64,000 nt of DNA, taken from Planctomycetaceae bacterium (lineage in GTDB: Bacteria > Planctomycetota > Planctomycetia > Planctomycetales > Planctomycetaceae). The position numbers were made by a program, and so were the translations under genes. Location of the stretch: the NCBI GenBank assembly GCA_021732995.1, contig JAKFWA010000053.1:29202-93201 (forward strand). The letters run 5' to 3'. The notes beneath the pieces are model-generated. The model saw nothing but the letters and a program-made list of their open reading frames with translations. It did no database searches and was not told the origin of the DNA. Position 1 is the first letter of the stretch, and each line of letters starts with the position of its first letter. Shown one piece after another: positions 24,577 to 35,500 of the stretch.

Positions 24577-25564
24577 CCTTGCGATTGGTCAGATCCCCGA
24601 GGACGGTCGTGCTGAGTGAAGTTGAAATAGCGCGCACGCTGCCGTCAGACATGCAGAACTGGACAACTCCTTCATGAGGGCTGCCGAACGAGTAGGCACT
24701 CGCTCGCTGATCATTCTCATGATGCGCCAGCGGTACGCCCGGTCCGCCGATTCGGGCAAAGTTTGTCAGATACCGCCCGAAGTATCCGGGACCGTTGTAG
24801 GGCGTCTTATTCAACTCCCCAAGCGGAATGTACGGTTCGCCGACCATCAGGGTGTTGCTGAGACCGTCCGTCACGTCCGTGATCCGGATCTTGTCCAACC
24901 AGTCCGTTTCCACCACGCCTCCACTGATCTTAGGCCGACTGGAGATCAGGACTCCCGTTCCGTTGCCTCCCCAGTAGAAGTCTGTGGGGAGCAGGCTGGC
25001 GCCGGGCGAGAGATCTCCATGATTGCCCACGTAGTCCACGATCGCGCCTCCCGCGACGTTCACTGTTCCGCCGGGGCAGCCGCATGGCAGGGTAATGGTG
25101 ACAGTGTCCGGAGGAGAGACTGCGGAACTCGCGATGTGCCGGTCAGGGCATAGATAGGTCGAGATGGCATGGTTTCGGGCGGCGGCAGGCTGAGACCCGT
25201 ACGGTTGGAACAGATCGAATTGTTCGGAAAGATTGTTCTGCTCGTGATGCGGCAAGATCCAGACCAGCCAGGACGGCTCATCCATGCCAGATGTCGTATC
25301 GGGAGTGATGACCGATGGCAGGGGGTAATCAATCAACCGAGCCGGCGGAAAGGCCATCCTGGAGTCATGAAACTGATGCAGCGCGACGCCAATCTGCTTC
25401 AGATTGTTTTTGCATTGAGTACGTCGGGCTGAAGCACGAGCCTGCTGCACGGCAGGTAGCAAAAGAGCCACCAATACCCCGATGATGGCAATGACCACCA
25501 AAAGCTCAATCAGCGTAAAGCCACTGCGCTGAGAGCCGGACGCAGCTCTTCGGTACGTACGCAT
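24551..25564 (-). CDS. DUF1559 prepilin-like secreted protein
   Basis: The ATG at 25564 gives 337 aa. It begins with a type IV prepilin signal: [20 protein letters not shown], cleaved after Gly by prepilin peptidase, followed by [20 protein letters not shown]. The extracytoplasmic part carries DUF1559 features: [24 protein letters not shown] VGEPYI and the terminal [14 protein letters not shown]. It is probably a pseudopilin-like surface or secreted protein of a lineage-specific family. The downstream lipoprotein gene overlaps it. Confidence 0.93.
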   Translation of the reverse strand: MRTYRRAASGSQRSGFTLIELLVVIAIIGVLVALLLPAVQQARASARRTQCKNNLKQIGVALHQFHDSRMAFPPARLIDYPLPSVITPDTTSGMDEPSWLVWILPHHEQNNLSEQFDLFQPYGSQPAAARNHAISTYLCPDRHIASSAVSPPDTVTITLPCGCPGGTVNVAGGAIVDYVGNHGDLSPGASLLPTDFYWGGNGTGVLISSRPKISGGVVETDWLDKIRITDVTDGLSNTLMVGEPYIPLGELNKTPYNGPGYFGRYLTNFARIGGPGVPLAHHENDQRASAYSFGSPHEGVVQFCMSDGSVRAISTSLSTTVLGDLTNRKDGASIGEF

Positions 25565-26094
25565 CTCAGTAATTCCAATATTGGACCTCTGTCTATGCCG
25601 CACACGGTACAAATTATCGGCGTCAGTCCCGAAGTTGTCTACGACCGTCAGTGACAAATCGCTCGAACGCGTGAGAAGTGTACCACTGATGCCAGCGTCT
25701 TTCGGCGGAGACCGACGGCTCGAAACATCGAACTGCGCCCTTTCGCTCGTCGAAGGCACGGGCGCAGTCACGCGGCAGCAAGGTTTACCCAAACTCCGTT
25801 TTCGGAAAACGCCGCAAAGTTGGCGAAATCGCTACTTCAGGAAGAACGGGCAATTTGAGGGAAAGCGGCTAAGGCCGGATCATGGGACTGGCCGATTTCA
25901 TGACCACAGAAGGGAGTCTCGGTTTGTTCCGCAGAACCCGAACGCGGCGATGGATCGCCGAGTGGTTCGAGTTCTGAATCGAGACTGCCAAGTCATTTTT
26001 ACCGCTCGCGGCGCGTCTGGTCCGATCTTCCCGACAGTCAACGGTTGAAGAAGGAACCCATCGCCGGCTGCGACAGGGAAGGTCAGGCGGTCCA
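25565..26094. other. Divergent intergenic region, no gene seen
   Basis: About 530 bases between the DUF1559 gene and the 732-aa gene. No convincing coding region or structure; it should hold two divergent promoters. Confidence 0.5.
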
Positions 26095-28293
26095 ATGAAA
26101 CGGCCCACTCTTCGCATCTCCGTGTTTGCTGCAACGATTGCTCTCTCCACACTCGGCACCTGTGCGATTGCTCAAGCTGAAGGGCCGAAGCCGTTCTACT
26201 CGAAGCTCAACCCGAAGAACTGGTTCCGCAAGTCTGACGACGCGGCCAAGAAGGAAGACTCGAAGAAGGCGGATAACGAGAAGTCAGAAACCAAGGTCTC
26301 CGGTGAAACCACCACGGCGACTCGTCCCTATCTGAAGGATGATCCGTTCCTGGTGACTCCAGTGGACGATGAAGAGGCTCCAGCCAAGGTGACCAAGCAG
26401 GCCGAAGCGAAGGACCTGCCCGAGATCCACGCGAAGCCCAAGGCTTCCACGGAGCGTCAGACGGCTAAAGCGGCTCCTGCGGCGAAAACGCCCGCTGAAT
26501 CGACTCCCGCTCCGGCGAAGACGCCAACGGCTGCGAAGGCTCCCACCACGGCCAAAGCTCCCGCGAACGCCAAGGGCCCGGCCAACAAGGGTAAGCAGAA
26601 CGAGTTTGCCGAAGGGTTTGACGGCGACTTCGCGAAGCTGGTCGAGACCGTGAAGCAGGAAACGGTGAACGAGTCTGAAGACGAGCCCACGCCCGCTCCA
26701 GCCGCCGCGCCGCGTCGTACGAAGCTCGAACCAAAGCCGGTGGCTCAAACGCCCGCGTCGCGTAAGTCGGACGCGCCGCTGATGCCCGATCTGAATTCCG
26801 CTCCTGCGGACGACGAACCCGAGGCGCAAGAGGTCGCTGAGTCGCTGCCAGCGAGGGCTTTGCCAGAGCGGACCCTGCCCGATCGCATGCTGCCTGACAC
26901 AGCCGCTTCGGAGAACAAGCCGGCTGCGGTTACGCCAGAAGTTCGTAGCCCGCGTTCGATCGCGAAGACGGAAGCCAAGAAGCCCGACCTTGCCGGGGAC
27001 CAGAAGGAGATTGAAGACAAGGCTGAGAAGGCTGACGACTCCGACGCCGCTGAGGTTGATCAGTTCGTCGTCAATCAGCGAGCGAAGGACGCCGAGGATG
27101 CCATCAAGGCGGCTGAAGCGCATCTGGCGGAGATGGAGCGTCGCGCCGAACTCGCGGCTCAGCGAGCCAAGGCGGCTCCGTCCGCAACGAAGTCCGCTGC
27201 CCCCAGGGCTCCAGAAGCTCCGGTCAAGCCAGAGAAGATGCGCGAGGCTTCTGGCTTCGTGATTGTGAAAGCAGATCCGGCCGCGACTCAGGGGATCACC
27301 AAGATCACTCCGGAAGAAGCAGCCGCGGAATCAGCTCCTGTCATCATGGATGACTTCGTGGCGGCTGGTCGCAAGGAGATGGACACGGCACTGGCTCGCA
27401 CTGCTCAGGCTCAGAACGTTCGGGAAGCTGCGACGAAGACGAATCGTCCCGCCGCGCCGGCCGTTGCTGCGACGCCTGCTCCGTCCATCGGTTTGGATGT
27501 GTCGAAGCCAGTCATGTTGCCGCGCGGCGAACAGACGCCACGTCCCAAGCAGACACTGGAATCGGCCATTGCGAGGAAGCCGGCCGCGACTCCGGCCACC
27601 GATTCTCCCGTGAAGCTGATGGCCCCGGTCGATAGTTCGGGCCTGATCGTCTCCAGCGACCTCGTGCCGGACCGCAAGTTCTACACGACGTCGCAGGCGT
27701 TCCAGCAGGCTGGCCGCAACGCGAAGAGCGACATCAGCCCGACGAGCAGTTTGAGTGCGCCCGCTGTTGCCAAAACGGACTCGAAGTCCGATGAGCAACC
27801 GCATGGTGGCATTATCATCCTGCCGGCCGGCAAAGCTCCTCGTGAGCTGGACAAGACCCAGTCGGGCACCGCTCGTGTCACCGCGAACAAGGCTCCAGGG
27901 CGGTTGTCTCCGGACGGCACGCGAGTGCAACAGCTCTCCTATGAGGACACAGCTCCCCTGGAAAGTCACCTGCCGACATTGAGCATCAACTCCTCGAAGT
28001 CGACTGCTGACGAGGGTAATGGCCCGCTGCTGATCCTGCCCAAGACCTCTGCTGAAGCTGCGGAAGAGGCTGACGACGACGCGACGGCACGAGCCAGTGC
28101 TCCCATCCTGGAATTCCCGGAAGAGCCTGAGACCCCGCGTCCCAAGAAGAGCGGTTCATCAGGCTGGTTGCTGGGGGCGCTGGCCTTCATTGCCGCTGGA
28201 TGCGGAATTGGCGTCATGATCCGCAAGAAAGGTCAATTCGGCGCGATCGCGGTTGCCCCGGCTGCGGCTGACGGAGAAAACACCGCCACGTAA
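26095..28293 (+). CDS. Long Ala/Lys/Pro-rich exported protein with C-terminal anchor
   Basis: This 732-aa protein has a signal peptide (RISVFAATIALSTLGTCAIA) followed by KPFYSKLNPKNWFRKSDDAA. Residues 45-690 are dominated by Ala, Lys, Pro, Glu and Thr with many low-complexity segments (for example TPAPAKTPTAAKAPTTAKAP and ERTLPDRMLP repeats) and a helical coiled-coil-prone stretch (AEDAIKAAEAHLAEMERRAE, near 340). A membrane segment (GWLLGALAFIAAGCGIGVMI) near residue 690 is followed by a short basic tail, so the bulk is likely periplasmic and anchored at the C-terminus. The domain is unknown. It is monocistronic and is followed by a terminator. Confidence 0.75.
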   Translation: MKRPTLRISVFAATIALSTLGTCAIAQAEGPKPFYSKLNPKNWFRKSDDAAKKEDSKKADNEKSETKVSGETTTATRPYLKDDPFLVTPVDDEEAPAKVTKQAEAKDLPEIHAKPKASTERQTAKAAPAAKTPAESTPAPAKTPTAAKAPTTAKAPANAKGPANKGKQNEFAEGFDGDFAKLVETVKQETVNESEDEPTPAPAAAPRRTKLEPKPVAQTPASRKSDAPLMPDLNSAPADDEPEAQEVAESLPARALPERTLPDRMLPDTAASENKPAAVTPEVRSPRSIAKTEAKKPDLAGDQKEIEDKAEKADDSDAAEVDQFVVNQRAKDAEDAIKAAEAHLAEMERRAELAAQRAKAAPSATKSAAPRAPEAPVKPEKMREASGFVIVKADPAATQGITKITPEEAAAESAPVIMDDFVAAGRKEMDTALARTAQAQNVREAATKTNRPAAPAVAATPAPSIGLDVSKPVMLPRGEQTPRPKQTLESAIARKPAATPATDSPVKLMAPVDSSGLIVSSDLVPDRKFYTTSQAFQQAGRNAKSDISPTSSLSAPAVAKTDSKSDEQPHGGIIILPAGKAPRELDKTQSGTARVTANKAPGRLSPDGTRVQQLSYEDTAPLESHLPTLSINSSKSTADEGNGPLLILPKTSAEAAEEADDDATARASAPILEFPEEPETPRPKKSGSSGWLLGALAFIAAGCGIGVMIRKKGQFGAIAVAPAAADGENTAT

Positions 28294-28323
28294 ACGTCGG
28301 TGTCAGACTGTGACTTATGGTTG

Positions 28324-28373
28324 TCGCGAGGAATGCGAGGCTCACCAGCCACGCTTCCTCGCGATTTCATTTG
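28324..28373 (+). terminator. Terminator after long Ala-rich gene
   Basis: A long stem, 28324-28337 with 28352-28364 (one bulge), encloses GGCT/AGCC, and TTTCATTT follows. Confidence 0.8.
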
Positions 28374-28463
28374 GTGACCTGCTCAATCCAGGCAGCGTTC
28401 ATAAGGTGAGACGCAGCAACTGACCGCACAGCAACTCAACCGACGTCGCCACCGGAGTGAACT

Positions 28464-28817
28464 ATGTCTGCCGATCCATGGAGCCGACCAACGCTCGAAG
28501 ACCTGAAAGTTGTGCTCGAATCGATCGGCAAGACTGACCCCGAGCACGAGCGTGCGGCCGAGCGACTGGATCTGTCGGTTCCCGCCGAGATTACGACCTC
28601 ACGCGGCGCCACGATTGCCGCCATGACCCGCGAGATCAGCCGCTTCGGTATCGGCCTGTTCCACCGCGGCTCGATCAATCCCGGCGAAGTCACCGTGAAG
28701 ATGGCCAGCGACACTCGCGAGTATCGCTATCTGGTGAAGCTCGAATGGTGCCGCCCCGCGACGAACGGCATGTTCCTCAGCGGCGGTCAGTTTTTGGGCA
28801 AGCTTGATCCTGAATAA
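28464..28817 (+). CDS. PilZ domain protein
   Basis: The protein is 117 aa. Residues about 28-110 are a PilZ fold: RAAERLDLSVPAEI (with the RxxxR-like arginines) and MTREISRFGIGLFHRGSINP, replacing the typical DxSxxG by EISRFG, so binding of c-di-GMP is likely but not certain. Such proteins act as c-di-GMP effectors. It is a stand-alone regulator; the window also encodes an HDOD-GGDEF protein, which could supply the ligand. Confidence 0.85.
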   Translation: MSADPWSRPTLEDLKVVLESIGKTDPEHERAAERLDLSVPAEITTSRGATIAAMTREISRFGIGLFHRGSINPGEVTVKMASDTREYRYLVKLEWCRPATNGMFLSGGQFLGKLDPE

Positions 28818-28831
28818 CATTCAGCAGTCCA

Positions 28832-28902
28832 AGCCACGGATGACTCACCAGAGAAACGCAGATGTATCAGCTCCGCGTTTCATCCGTGTTCGATCCGTGG
28901 CT
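28832..28902. repeat. Inverted repeat between convergent genes
   Basis: AGCCACGGAT (28832-28841) pairs with ATCCGTGGCT (28893-28902), with a further GAAACGC/GCGTTTC pair inside. It separates the PilZ gene from the convergent TIM-barrel gene and may act as a terminator. Confidence 0.7.
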
Positions 28903-28929
28903 CAAACAATTTTCTCAGGCCGTCTGCGA

Positions 28930-29787
28930 TTACAGCTTGGCCACACCATCCCGCACGGCCTTCAGGCAGACTTCAATGTCTGACAACGGGTTCATCGGGT
29001 TCTCTTCGTATTCCAGCGCCAGCGCGTACTGGTAATCCAGCTTCCTCAGGAGCTTGAGGCACCCGACGATATTCAGGTCGCCTTCGCCGAGGATGCGGAA
29101 CTGTTTCTTGCCATCGGGATGCGTCTTCACGTCCTTGAAGTGCACACCGAAGACGCGCTTGCCGAGCCGTTCGATCGCCTCTTCCGGCTTCTCGTCGCTG
29201 CGGAGAAAGTGGCCGGTATCAACACAGGCTCCGATCTTCGGGTGTCGGTCCTTCACCATTTCCTCGACCTGGCTGATCTTGCCGAAGTTGCGGTCTTCGG
29301 GGCCGTGATTGTGAATGGCGATTGGGATGTCGTACTCGGCGACGAGTTTATCCAGCAGGTCGAAGGTCGCCTTGTCTTTCTTAGGGCCGGCGCTCAACGA
29401 CACGATGCCCATGGCTTTGGCGTAATCAAACACCGCCCGGGCTTTGGTTTCGTCGGCGTCGAAGCCCACAACTCCATAGGCCATCAGCTTGATGCCGGCA
29501 TCGTCGAGCATCTTCTTTTGTTCGGCGATCTTGCCAGGGACGTTGTTCTGCGGGATGTGACCGGGGAACGCTTCCCACACTTTCACGCCCAGCTTCTTCG
29601 TGTGCTGCAGGGCTTCTTCGACCTTGAAGTGCCTCAACGAGTAGCTCTGCAGACCCATCTTGAATCCGCCGTATGGATCTTTCTCTTCGGCCTGAGCCAG
29701 CGTTCCGAAACAGGCGGCTCCCGACAACGCGGCGGCGGTCCCGAGGAACCGGCGACGCGAAAACTGCGCGGTCTCAAATTGCGACAT
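28930..29787 (-). CDS. Tat-exported sugar isomerase/epimerase-like TIM barrel
   Basis: GGGAG eight bases upstream favours the ATG at 29787 (285 aa) over 29802. The Tat signal SRRRFLGTAAALSGAACFGT directs export. The AP-endonuclease-2/xylose-isomerase-like barrel shows GLQSYSLRHFKVEEALQHTK, IPIAIHNHGPEDRNFG, KIGACVDTGHFLRS (metal-ligand Asp/His), GVHFKDVKTHPDG and ALALEYEENPMNP. Members convert or bind sugars, often in a Zn or Mn site. Planctomycetes encode many exported members of unknown substrate. Confidence 0.9.
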   Translation of the reverse strand: MSQFETAQFSRRRFLGTAAALSGAACFGTLAQAEEKDPYGGFKMGLQSYSLRHFKVEEALQHTKKLGVKVWEAFPGHIPQNNVPGKIAEQKKMLDDAGIKLMAYGVVGFDADETKARAVFDYAKAMGIVSLSAGPKKDKATFDLLDKLVAEYDIPIAIHNHGPEDRNFGKISQVEEMVKDRHPKIGACVDTGHFLRSDEKPEEAIERLGKRVFGVHFKDVKTHPDGKKQFRILGEGDLNIVGCLKLLRKLDYQYALALEYEENPMNPLSDIEVCLKAVRDGVAKL

Positions 29788-29971
29788 GTGGTGTGCTCCC
29801 ATTGTCCCGAGGTGAAGGTTCAACAACACGCTCAGGTTAGCCATCCGCACTCAGCGTTGCGACAATGCCCGACATCATCGCTGCCAGCGCACTCAGCATC
29901 CGTTATCCTCTCGCTGTGATTCTTCAGGTCCTTCTGGTCCCTTAAGTCCTTTTTTCCCTGGCAACGCCCCC

Positions 29972-30388
29972 GTGAGCTTCTCCTCAGTCAACCGCAACCC
30001 CTCAGCCAAAGACCTGCGAGTCTTCGCCGGGCTGCTGATTCCTTTTTGCGGTTTGGTGGCCTATTGGCTGCAGCACCGGGAATTCTCGCAGGAAGTCTAC
30101 GGCTCCGTCTTCGCTGCTGGACTGATCGTCGGGCTTGTCGGCCTCTTCGCTCCGCAAGCGATCCGTTGGGTTTATGTCGGTTGGATGCTGGCGGTGACTC
30201 CCATCAGTCTGGTGGTGACGTACGTCATCATGGCACTGGTGTTCTTTGGAGTCTTCTGGCCGATCGCCTGGCTTATCAATATCCGCCAACGAGATCCGCT
30301 GAAGCTGCAATTTGACAAGCACGCCCCCACCTATTGGGAACCTCGTCGCCAGCAAACCAATCTGCGCCGCTACTTCCGCCAGTACTAG
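29972..30388 (+). CDS. SxtJ-family membrane protein
   Basis: The GTG at 29972 gives 138 aa with three membrane segments (VFAGLLIPFCGLVAYWL, VFAAGLIVGLVGLFAP, VGWMLAVTPISLVVTYVIMA). A conserved tail has RDPLKLQFDKHAPTYWEPRR. The R-D-P-L-x(4)-D-x(4)-S/T-Y-W signature marks the SxtJ family, first named in a saxitoxin cluster but widespread and of unknown function. It is monocistronic and converges on treZ. Confidence 0.85.
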   Translation: MSFSSVNRNPSAKDLRVFAGLLIPFCGLVAYWLQHREFSQEVYGSVFAAGLIVGLVGLFAPQAIRWVYVGWMLAVTPISLVVTYVIMALVFFGVFWPIAWLINIRQRDPLKLQFDKHAPTYWEPRRQQTNLRRYFRQY

Positions 30389-30414
30389 TCCGCATCGCGC
30401 ACAGGACCATCAGA

Positions 30415-32289
30415 TTATACTTGGCGTGAGGTATAAACCTGGAACGCCCGTGGTGGTATCGGCAAGGTCACTCGGCGGGATCGTTCCAGCGTTTTGGCGA
30501 CTTCGATATCGCCGGGCCCGTTCCAGCAGGTGTCAGCGGAGTTGATCACACAGGTCAGGGGATAGCTGACTCGATCGAGCTTCACAGATGCGGCCGTCTG
30601 CTGCGTGTTGAAGAGGATGAGCGTCTCGGTCTCCGTAGCTCGATAACGCAGGCCGAAGCATCCTGACTCCGACCAATCCAGAACATCAATCTGATCACGG
30701 CGGCGAACCTGCAGAGCGGGGCACTCCCGCCGTAACTTGAGCAGTGTTCGATAGAGTTCGCGCAACTGGCTGTGAGGCTCTTGTTGCTTGAGTTCGTGAT
30801 TCAGTCGCGATGCAGCGAATGTTTGCTCGCTCTGCGGATCAGGCGGCTCGTGCTGCCATTCAAAATGCGCAAAATCACGTTTGCGACCGCGACGCACAGA
30901 TTCCACCAAATGAGCGTCAGAATGGCTTACGAAATACTGAAAAGGGGCGGTCTCACCATACTCTTCGCCCATGAACAACAACGGCATGTAAGGTGTCAGG
31001 CAAACGAGACCAGCCGCGAGCTTCAGCGATTCAAAGTCAACCAGTTGCGACAGTCGCTCGCCGAAACAGCGGTTTCCGGTTTGATCATGATTCTGTGCGG
31101 CGATGACAATCTGCCGCGGATCAAGCTGCGGTTCACTCGCGCCGTGCCGACGACCGCGATACTTCGACGGCTGTCCGCTGAAAACGTATCCGTCGCGGAC
31201 CGACTTTACGAGATCTGCTACTCCAGAATAATCCGCATAATACCCTGACTGCTCGCCGGTCAGAGTCACGTGCAGCGCATGATGGAAATCATCAACCCAC
31301 TGCGCGTCGAGTCCATAACCACCAACGGCTTTTGGTTGCACCAGTCGCGGAGCATTGAGGTTGCTTTCCGCGATGAGCAACAAGTGTCGATTCTGGAGCT
31401 GAGCAGTCTCGGCAGTGACGTCGGCTAGTTCCTGCAGGAACGGACGTGCGGATTGATCAAAGATGGCATGCACGGCATCCAGCCGCAGGCCGTCGATGTG
31501 ATAGTCGCAGTACCACATCAACGCGTTCTCGATGAAGAAGCGGCGCACTTCGTCGCTGCGCTTACCATCGAAGTTCAGGGCGTCGCCCCACGGGGTCTGA
31601 TACCGGCTGCTGAAGTAGTGGGCGAATTCGCCGAGGTAGTTGCCTTCCGGTCCCGGATGATTGAAGACCACGTCCAGAATGACAGCGAGCCCGCGCTGAT
31701 GGCAGGCATCGACCAGCCGCTTCAAACCATAAGGCCCGCCGTATGAGTTCTGCGGAGCGAACAGAGACACGCCGTCGTAGCCCCAGTTCCGCGAACCGGG
31801 GAACTGGGCGACAGGCATGATTTCGATCGCTGTGATGCCCGTCTCGGCCAATTCATCCAGGTACGGAATCACGCCCTCAAACGTGCCGGATGGCGAGAAT
31901 GTGCCAATGTGCAACTCGTAGATGACGAGATCGTGACAGGTGCGGCCCGACCAGTTGGAATCCGCCCAGTCAAACCGCTGATCAACGATCGCAGACGGCT
32001 GATGTACGCCGTCCGGCTGAAACTGCGATGCGGGATCGGGCCGCTCAGCACCGCCATCAAGTCGGAAGCTGTATCTCTGTCCGGCCTGTGCTTCGGGAAC
32101 GAACACGGTCCAGTAGCCGTCCGCCTCGGAGTGCATCTCAACGTGTCGGGGTTCGCTGCCGCTGAGCACGAGTTCGACTTGCTTAGCTTTCGACGCCCAG
32201 ACGCGAAACTGGCACCCGCCGCCGGGTGCGAGCCGGGCTCCCAGTCGCGGCGGATAAAGCGGATGTCGGCGGTCAAAGGCGGTCGGCAT
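30415..32289 (-). CDS. treZ: Malto-oligosyltrehalose trehalohydrolase
   Basis: This 624-aa enzyme hydrolyses maltooligosyltrehalose to release trehalose. An N-terminal carbohydrate-binding module (GGCQFRVWASKAKQVELVLS) precedes the GH13 barrel. Catalytic residues are visible: nucleophile D271 (DGLRLDAVHAI), acid E308 (LLLIAESN) and transition-state D402 (QNHDQTGNR). YELHIGTFSPSGTFEGVIPY is diagnostic. Its partner TreY is not in the window, so the pathway must be completed elsewhere. Trehalose synthesis is linked to stress and osmotic protection. Confidence 0.96.
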   Translation of the reverse strand: MPTAFDRRHPLYPPRLGARLAPGGGCQFRVWASKAKQVELVLSGSEPRHVEMHSEADGYWTVFVPEAQAGQRYSFRLDGGAERPDPASQFQPDGVHQPSAIVDQRFDWADSNWSGRTCHDLVIYELHIGTFSPSGTFEGVIPYLDELAETGITAIEIMPVAQFPGSRNWGYDGVSLFAPQNSYGGPYGLKRLVDACHQRGLAVILDVVFNHPGPEGNYLGEFAHYFSSRYQTPWGDALNFDGKRSDEVRRFFIENALMWYCDYHIDGLRLDAVHAIFDQSARPFLQELADVTAETAQLQNRHLLLIAESNLNAPRLVQPKAVGGYGLDAQWVDDFHHALHVTLTGEQSGYYADYSGVADLVKSVRDGYVFSGQPSKYRGRRHGASEPQLDPRQIVIAAQNHDQTGNRCFGERLSQLVDFESLKLAAGLVCLTPYMPLLFMGEEYGETAPFQYFVSHSDAHLVESVRRGRKRDFAHFEWQHEPPDPQSEQTFAASRLNHELKQQEPHSQLRELYRTLLKLRRECPALQVRRRDQIDVLDWSESGCFGLRYRATETETLILFNTQQTAASVKLDRVSYPLTCVINSADTCWNGPGDIEVAKTLERSRRVTLPIPPRAFQVYTSRQV

Positions 32290-32567
32290 GGTGAGCCCTG
32301 GAATCGGAATCGGGAACGCGTCGAGGATCTCGGGCGGGAAACTTACAACAATTGGAATTTAGGGAAACTGCGGGCCAAATACGGATCATGTCGGGGCGTT
32401 GTTGCGAGGGTTACAGAGCCCGTTTCCGGGAACTCAAATCAACGATCTGACATCTAACCAAATTTCGCCTGACTGGACTCTCACGCGCTTGAGAATCGGG
32501 TCGGCTCTGCTCAGTCTGATGAGCGCCTGTCTTCCGAATGGAATCTCTTCAAACTCAGGGCTGTCCC

Positions 32568-35500
32568 ATGCTCCTTGTTTCGTGGTTTAAACCCTTTTCG
32601 CAGCGGTTGTTCCGGAAATCATATGCCCGTCACGCCGGTGTCTTTCGCTCGCTGAGCTGCCTGAGGCGGCGGGCTCGGCAGGTGCGGCCTCTGGAAGTGC
32701 TGGAACACCGGGTTCTGCCCGCCACTTTTCTGGTCAACACGACGGTAGACGGCGTGGATGCCAATCCTGGCGATGGTATCGCTCAGACGGCGGGTGGCCT
32801 GACAACCCTGCGAGCGGCCATTCAGGAGGCGAACGCATTCAGTGGTAATGATCTGATCGAGGTGCCGAGCGGCACGTACAACCTGAGCACTTTCGGCACG
32901 AACGAGGACGCCGGGGCCACTGGCGACTTCGACATCTCGACCCAGGTTACGATCACCGGCGCGGGAGCGGCGGATACCGTGATCGATTTCGTCAACGCTG
33001 ACCGCGTGTTCGATCTCACTTCGAGCGCGAAGGTCACTCTGAACGATCTCAAGATCCGCCGCGGCGCGACGGCGCTCTCGAGCGACGATGGTGCCGGCAT
33101 CAGAAACGCGGGAACGCTGACTCTGGATGGCGTGGTCGTCGAAGACTGCACCAGTGCTGGCCGAGGTGGCGCCATTGCGAGCCTGACGGGGTCCACGCTG
33201 ACGATGCAGGATTCAGTCGTCGCGCGCGGCTCGGCATCCGGAACCGGCGGCGGAGGAGGACTCTACAACAGCGGCACGGCGACCATCACGCGATCCACGT
33301 TCGACGCGAACACGACGACCTCGGCCGGAGCGAGCATTGTGAACTCGGGCAGCGGGGCGAGTCTGTTGCTCGTCGAATCAACAGTGCGCGGCGGACGGGC
33401 TCCGACCAATCGCAATGGCGGCGGTCTCTTTAATGGAGCAAATGCGATCGTTCGGCGTTCAACGTTTAGTGACAATCAAGGCTACGACGGCGGAGCGATC
33501 GTCAACAGTGGCGGCGGAAATGCATCGCTGTCCGTTGAGAACTCGACGATCAGCGGCAACCGCGCGTTTAATACCGGCGGCGGTATTTTCAACGAGGCTA
33601 CGAACGACTCTGTCTCGGTTACCAATTCCACCGTTGTGTCGAATACCGCGGCGTTGAACGGTGGTGGCGTTTTCAGTTCCGGGAACACGACGATCCGCGG
33701 ATCGATTATTGCGGATAACTCGGCCGGTGTCGGCGGGCCGGAATTGTTCGGGTCAATCACTTCCGGCGGGTATAATCTGATCCGAGCCGGCACGTCCAAA
33801 ATCAGTACCGACATTGTCGGTGTCGATCCGCAGTTGCAACCGCTGGGAAACTACGGTGGACCGACGGCAACTCACCGTCCGCTGCCGACCAGTCCGGTGA
33901 TTGATGCGGGCGATCCAACAGACGTGCTGCTCGACGATCAACGGAATGGCGTTCGAGCAACTGATGGTGACAACGACAGCACGCTGACTGTTGATATCGG
34001 TGCCGTCGAGGTTCAGGCTCTCGCAATCACGCTGCCTGATACCAGTAATATCACCGTGAAGCTCAACGGTGGAAACATCGATGTGATCGACAACACCACG
34101 AGCCTCACCTTGTCGTCGACGCTGTTTGACTCGACGGGGAATGTGAGTATTACCGGTTCGACGAGCGATGATCAGGTCACGGTTGATTTCTCGAACGGCA
34201 ATCCGATTCCCACTGGCGGGTTTGTGGTCGACGGTCAGGGGCACGGCGGGAGCGGCGACAAGCTGACGTTGAAGAGCACGAGTTTCACGGCGATCAGTTA
34301 TTCGCTGCTGCCTGCCGCGGCGGGGCAGATCAGCCTTGATGCCGCAGCGGGGACTTCGGTGCTGAGCTTCGTGAATCAGGAGACGATTGATGATCAGCTC
34401 GGTGTTGCAAATCGTGCCTTCAATCTGCGCGCGACCGCCGATCAGGCAGCCCTCGGCGATGATGGCGTCGCGTTGAATGCAACGAGTTCACTGGCCCTCA
34501 CGGGCGCTGAATCGATCCTGTTTTCCAGTCCCTCTGCAACGGTCACCGTCTCAGGCGGCACCGGTGGCGACCAGATCACCGTCGGCGATCTAGACGGGGG
34601 GTATGCTGGTACATTGCTGGTGAAGGGTGATGCCGGGAACGACGTAATTTCGGCTGCGGCTCGCACGACTCCGATTCAGATTTTCGGCGGTACCGAGCCT
34701 GACCTGATTACGGGTGGCTCCGCGAACGATGTTCTGATTGGTGAAGACGGCAATGACACCATGTTCGGCGGTGCCGGCAATGATCAGGTGCTGGGTAGCG
34801 CGGGCATTGACTCTTTGAACGGTGGCGACGGCAACGACGTGGTACGAGGTCAGGGCAGTTCTCGTGACTCGCTCACCGGCGGACCTGGCAATGATACGCT
34901 CGACGGTGCCGGCAACGATGTGCTGATCGAAGTCGGTGATGTCAATTTTGTGCTCACTGATACGCAATTAACCGGCTTGGGGACTGACAAGCTGATCGGT
35001 TTGCCCGAAGCTTCCCTGACTGGCGGAGTGAGCGCGAACAAGATCGATATCTCGGCCTATACCGGGTACGGCGTCGAATACGGTGGCCCTGGCAATGATA
35101 CTTTAATTGGTAGCGCCGGGCCGAACTTCATGCTGGGCGATGAAGGCGACGATTCTTTGATCGGACTTGGCGGCAACGATTCTCTGCTGGGTGCCGCGGG
35201 TCGAGATACACTCGATGGCGGCGACGGGAACGATGCCTTGTTCGGTCAGGGGGCGTCGGCCGATCAGCTCACTGGTGGTCTCGGTAATGATACGCTGGAC
35301 GGCGGTGCCGGTGCGGACCGGATTTTTGAATCCGGGAATGTCAATTTTGTACTGTCGGATTCCGTGTTGAGTGGCATGGGTACAGACCGCGTCGTCGGAG
35401 TTGAGGAAGTACGGCTGACGGGTGGAGCAGGCGCCAACAGCATTGATGCCAGCGCGTTTACTGGTCGAGTCGATCTCTACGGCCTGGATGGCAATGATAC

